A stretch of DNA of 48,272 bases from Bacteroidota bacterium (GTDB lineage Bacteria > Bacteroidota > Bacteroidia > Bacteroidales > JAAUTT01), in the NCBI GenBank assembly GCA_020048915.1, contig JAIFLU010000066.1, forward strand, positions 1 through 48,272. Reading direction: 5' to 3'. The number at the start of each line of letters is the position of its first letter. Within the stretch, counting starts at the first letter, position 1. This document shows, piece by piece, positions 44,869 through 48,272 of the stretch. The translations under genes and the position numbers were made by a program. The notes under the pieces are model-generated. The model was not told the origin of the DNA. It saw only the letters and a list, made by a program, of their open reading frames with translations, and searched no databases.

Positions 44869-46026
44869 TTAATTCTTCTTATAGAATTTGCTCATTAGTT
44901 CAGTATCTTCCGCGACATTAATAACCCCCTTCTCAATTTTGTAGTTAACTGGAATAGTGTGTCGCATAATTGTCATTATTTGTTCAATAGTTTCGTTTTC
45001 CAAGGTTCCTGAAAAATGGAACTGCTTAATGGTATCGGAGTCAAAATGAATTTTAATATTATAGCGTCGCTCGAAATCACGTGCCAAATCGCCTAGTTTT
45101 TGTTTTTGGATAACCCAACGGGCATCTTTCCAGGAGGTGAATAATTCAGTATTTACCTGTTCAATTATTGTAACAGGAATTGAAGTCAATTCGTTTCCAG
45201 AGGCGTCGAAAGTGTTTTGGTCATTATTTTTGGACTGTAAGGCAATATTTTGATTGTTGGATGCAAGGGTTTGTTTTTCTTTGAAGTAAGTAACCGTTTC
45301 TTTGGGATTCATCTGTACTATAAAATCCTTATTCTTATTATCCTTCCCTTCAATTATAACTTTTCCTTTAACCAGGGTGGTGACAATAGAAGCATCTTCG
45401 GGGTATGCTTTTACATTAAACATTGTGCCCAGGGCTTTAATAGAAAGCTTCCCGGTTTTTACAATAAACGGCTTTTCGCGATTTGTAATTACACTAAAAT
45501 AGGCTTCTCCCAGAAGTTTTACTTCCCTGTTTTCCTGGTTATATGTTGCACCGTACTCTAGCTTACTACCGCTATTCAACCATACTTTAGTACCATCGGG
45601 CAATGTGGTAATCGCTCTGGATCCTAATGTGGCTTCAACCACTACATTGTCGCTTTTGATTGAGTGGGTATTTTTCCCAAGTTGTTTATAAACTAAAGTT
45701 CCCGAAAGAACCACCATAAATAAAATTGCAGCAATTTTCAGTAATTGATTCAGATACTCGTTATTTATGAAACGGTATTTGGGAGATTCAGGCAACGCAG
45801 CCCGTTTCGGGTCTTTTACTTCCGAAAGGGTGTTCAAATATTGGGATGTATTTTCGGATGTTACCTGCGCGGTGGCTAGCCAAACGTTTCGAATAGAATT
45901 GAAATAGGAAAGGTTCTCTGTAGATTCAGTTAACCAATTCGAGAGCGATTGGTTTTCAATAGAGGTTGTTTCTCCTGAAAGATACCGGATAATATAGTCG
46001 TCAATATCAAAGTTTGCGTCAGTCAC
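44869..46026 (-). CDS. FecR-type anti-sigma factor (PUL 2)
   Basis: The 385-residue product has an N-terminal helical part (IDDYIIRYLSGETTSIENQSLSNWL), one membrane span (about 92-111; LLKIAAILFMVVLSGTLVY), a FecR domain (GSRAITTLPDGTKVWLNSGSKLEYG) and the C-terminal DUF4974 domain (LGDLARDFERRYNIKIHFD). A low-complexity Asn/Gln stretch lies between the last two (QNIALQSKNNDQN). It should bind and restrain the sigma factor at 46122-46664 and receive the signal from the STN domain of SusC 2. It follows the sigma gene after 95 bp. Confidence 0.94.
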   Translation of the reverse strand: MTDANFDIDDYIIRYLSGETTSIENQSLSNWLTESTENLSYFNSIRNVWLATAQVTSENTSQYLNTLSEVKDPKRAALPESPKYRFINNEYLNQLLKIAAILFMVVLSGTLVYKQLGKNTHSIKSDNVVVEATLGSRAITTLPDGTKVWLNSGSKLEYGATYNQENREVKLLGEAYFSVITNREKPFIVKTGKLSIKALGTMFNVKAYPEDASIVTTLVKGKVIIEGKDNKNKDFIVQMNPKETVTYFKEKQTLASNNQNIALQSKNNDQNTFDASGNELTSIPVTIIEQVNTELFTSWKDARWVIQKQKLGDLARDFERRYNIKIHFDSDTIKQFHFSGTLENETIEQIMTIMRHTIPVNYKIEKGVINVAEDTELMSKFYKKN

Positions 46027-46121
46027 AGTAGTAAAATAATCTTGTTTCCACTATGACGTAATTTCAATCCGGTTGGTCTACACGAAAATGAAAATTATTC
46101 TAAAAATTCTTTCATCGATTC

Positions 46122-46664
46122 CTACAATTTTTGCATCGCCCTTACCATCTGAGTTTTTACAGTGCTTAAGGAAACAGATAACTTCGCAGATATTTCACTA
46201 TAGGAGAGTTGTTCGTATCGGCACAATAAGAAAATCTCCTTGCATTGTGGGGGTAAATCATCGATCGCTTTTTGCAACAATATATCCAGCTCCTCCGAAA
46301 ATAATATATCAAAAAAATGTCCCTGGTCTTTTACTTCGAAAATTTGCATTCGAAATTGCAAATCATCGTACGATAGCGCTTTGATTGCTTGCCGGGTTTT
46401 TTCTTTACGTAAATGGTCAATGCAGGCGTTATGAACCGTTTTGTAAAGGTAGGATTTCAGAGAAGAGGAAATTTCTTGTAAACCTTGGGTATTCCATATT
46501 TTCAGAAATACTTCCTGAACAACATCTTTTCCTTGTTCAAAGTCGTTTAAAATACTTTTAGAATAAATGGTTAACGGCTGAAAGTATAAACGGATCAACA
46601 TGCTATATGCACGCTGGTCGCCCGATTTTAATCCTTTAAGTATTTCTTTGTCAACCTGCTCCAT
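46122..46664 (-). CDS. ECF RNA polymerase sigma factor (PUL 2)
   Basis: The 180-residue product has region 2 (SMLIRLYFQPLTIYSKSILNDFEQGKDVVQEVFLKIWN) and region 4 (KEIFLLCRYEQLSYSEISAKLSVSLSTVKTQMVRAM). It ends almost immediately after region 4 and lacks the hydrophobic tail seen in the PUL 1 sigma factor. It should switch on susC 2 and the genes below when FecR releases it. It heads PUL 2, 159 bp after the chemotaxis gene. A TATTTTTG -7-like box lies 38 bp before its start codon. Confidence 0.94.
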   Translation of the reverse strand: MEQVDKEILKGLKSGDQRAYSMLIRLYFQPLTIYSKSILNDFEQGKDVVQEVFLKIWNTQGLQEISSSLKSYLYKTVHNACIDHLRKEKTRQAIKALSYDDLQFRMQIFEVKDQGHFFDILFSEELDILLQKAIDDLPPQCKEIFLLCRYEQLSYSEISAKLSVSLSTVKTQMVRAMQKL

Positions 46665-46701
46665 TTAACTCATGGCAGATAAAATTTCGCTTAAAATTTG
46701 T

Positions 46702-46709
46702 CAAAAATA
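46702..46709 (-). promoter_or_regulatory. Possible -7 box for the PUL 2 sigma gene
   Basis: On the minus strand this reads TATTTTTG, matching TAnnTTTG, 38 bp before the ATG at 46664. No TTTG is found 19-21 bp further upstream, so only half of the consensus is present. Confidence 0.35.
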
Positions 46710-46823
46710 ATGAATAATTCGTATCTCCGACTTTAAGAATAATTAAGCAGGTAATGTTGCAATTTTCAAAAAAAAAATAGCTGCCGATAAGGGACAAGGA
46801 TTATAAATTTCAATTTTCCATTT

Positions 46824-48272
46824 CTAGTTTTCGATTTGGAAGAATTCAATATCATCTTTAAGACTATTTGCCTCTTTTTCAACATCAATAGCAGCAGAAG
46901 CCATGTTATCTGACATTACACTGTTTTGCTGAATAATTTCTGTTAGCTGATTTATAGCGGTATTTATTTGTGTTACCCCACTTTTTTGTTCAAAGCTGGA
47001 GGCTGCAATTTCCTTTATCAAAACAGTAGTAGATTCAATTTCGGGAGTAAGTTTAATCATCATGTTATGCGCTTTTTCCGAAATTTGGAGTGTTGTATTC
47101 GACAGTCCAATAATTTGGTCGGCGGCAGTACGGCTTTTTTCGGCAAGTTTACGCACTTCGGCTGCTACTACCGAAAAACCACGTCCGTGTTCGCCAGCCC
47201 TGGCTGCTTCAACAGCTGCATTTAGCGCCAACAGGTTGGTTTGGAAGGCAATATCATTGATGATCGTTATTTTCTCGGTAATTTGTTTGGTATATTCTAA
47301 ACTCAGTTCCATTTCGGTAGTAAGTTTTTTGATACCATCGGATGTGGATGTGGAAGTCTTTTCAGTTTTAGCAGCATGGTCGAAATTTTGATCTATAGCA
47401 GACGCTATTTCTTCCATGGTAGATGATACTTCTTCGGCCGAAGAAGCTTGCTGGTTAGCACCGGTAGCCACATTCGCAGAAATGTCCCTCATTTTGCTGC
47501 TCGATTCTGTAACTTTCTCGGCTCCTTTGCTTATATTTCCTACGATTGAAATAAGTTTAAGGCTTACATTGTCGATAGTTCACTGTAAATCTCCAATTTC
47601 ATCGCTCGAGTATTTCTGCGATTCCCCGGCAAATAATTTCCCGTTACTTAGATCGGAGAGTCTTAATCCTACTTCCGAAAGCTTGGTCGAAATATTCTTA
47701 TTGAAAAGGTAGATTATTACGATTGACGACAATACAACACACACTAGGGAGCCAATTACAAAAAGCCAAACAATGGTAGCTTTTTGTTTTGCAATATTAT
47801 CAGCTTTGGCTTTGATGTAAAGAAAACCGATAAACTTGCCATCATCAAAACGTATAGGGCTGATGTTTTCGTAAAAAGTTTTACCGGCTGACGTTATTTT
47901 TTTAAAAGCCGGATCTTTCAATTCATTTTTAAATTCTATATAACTACTAATTTCAGGTATTTCTGAAACTGCTTTATCGCGGTACTTTTGATTCAGAGAG
48001 TAGTATATTTTTCCATTCGCGCCAATGGCATAGCATTCTTCAATCTTTTCTCCAACAATACTTTCAAGCGTAACTTTATTTTCGGCCGATTCGTAACGCA
48101 AAACTTCTTTCGCCATTAATTGTCCAGGGGTTTGAATTTGTTTTTCAATCCTTGTTTCAATTTCCCGACTGAAACGTTCTATATAAAACAATCCAAGACC
48201 CAAAAGCGCAATGATTTCGGTAATTATAATTATTGATCCAATTCTATAAGAAAGTTTGTTTGTTATTTTATC
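46824..48272 (-). pseudogene. Methyl-accepting chemotaxis protein, in-frame TGA, 5' end beyond the window
   Basis: The frame is open from the window edge (48272) to 46824 except for TGA at 47580-47582. A TTG at 48203 is not the true start, because family-like membrane sequence (RIGSIIIITEIIALLGLGLFY) precedes it. Order: first membrane span, a ~140-residue periplasmic sensor, second span (VWLFVIGSLVCVVLSSIVIIYLF), HAMP region, then the signalling domain with the hairpin tip [43 protein letters not shown]. The TGA falls between HAMP and signalling domain (GDLQ, stop, TIDNVSLKL). If real it would separate sensor from output. A single C-to-T change from CGA is the simplest explanation. The signal sensed is unknown. 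Confidence 0.82.

Noticed and set aside
48201-48203. TTG start codon for the chemotaxis receptor
   Set aside because: The frame is open to the window edge and the residues before it form a normal first membrane segment, so the gene simply runs out of the window.

Overview
The window looks like a chromosome segment of a polysaccharide-degrading Bacteroidota, probably of the order Bacteroidales or Marinilabiliales. It has two SusC/SusD pairs, each with its own ECF sigma factor and FecR-type anti-sigma factor. It also has many lipoproteins with Cys lipoboxes, a TTTG-N19-TAnnTTTG promoter, Sec and Tat signal peptides on carbohydrate enzymes, and AT-rich spacers. No tRNA, rRNA, CRISPR array, transposase or phage gene was seen.

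Left part (1-16131, plus strand). A DeoR-type regulator cut by the window edge is followed by a good Bacteroidota promoter (833-863). Then comes a long, tightly spaced operon: secreted DUF1593/Sde182-like hydrolase, ten-helix sugar porter, split transketolase (two genes, separated by a 180-bp palindromic element), a second DUF1593 protein (frameshifted near its end), a DUF5060-DUF4038-DUF5605 glycosidase, a GlpK-like FGGY kinase, an L-fucose-isomerase-family protein, a LamG lipoprotein and a PQQ-type beta-propeller. After a 247-bp spacer come a eukaryotic-type hexokinase, a GH130 phosphorylase and the 3' remnant of an apiosidase-like gene. Isomerase plus kinase plus split transketolase, with secreted glycosidases and a porter, reads as a dedicated catabolic route for one released sugar. 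The known D-apiose transketolase pathway has the same logic, but the isomerase here belongs to a different fold family.

Middle (16291-18541, minus strand). Three tandem, paralogous-looking lipoproteins with carboxypeptidase-regulatory-like domains converge on the left operon. A 535-bp spacer follows, holding a second palindromic repeat element (18670-18830).

Right part (19077-46664, minus strand, described in transcription order from right to left). PUL 2: sigma factor, FecR, SusC, SusD, small lipoprotein, Asp-rich calcium-repeat protein, GH97. PUL 1: sigma factor, FecR, SusC (interrupted by an in-frame TAG), SusD, exported VOC protein, Tat-exported aldo/keto reductase, CBM6-like protein, GH5 mannanase-like enzyme, Tat-exported Gfo/Idh/MocA oxidoreductase, exported xylose-isomerase-like TIM barrel, DUF5060 glycosidase. 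The exported redox and TIM-barrel enzymes suggest that PUL 1 oxidises sugars in the periplasm, in the manner of the 3-keto-glycoside routes known from Bacteroides. A methyl-accepting chemotaxis protein, interrupted by an in-frame TGA and cut by the window end, lies upstream of PUL 2.

Three genes (DUF1593 no. 2, SusC 1, MCP) are broken by single lesions with intact family sequence on both sides. They are either very recent mutations or sequence errors. All functions are read from sequence motifs and remembered family features; no search was run.
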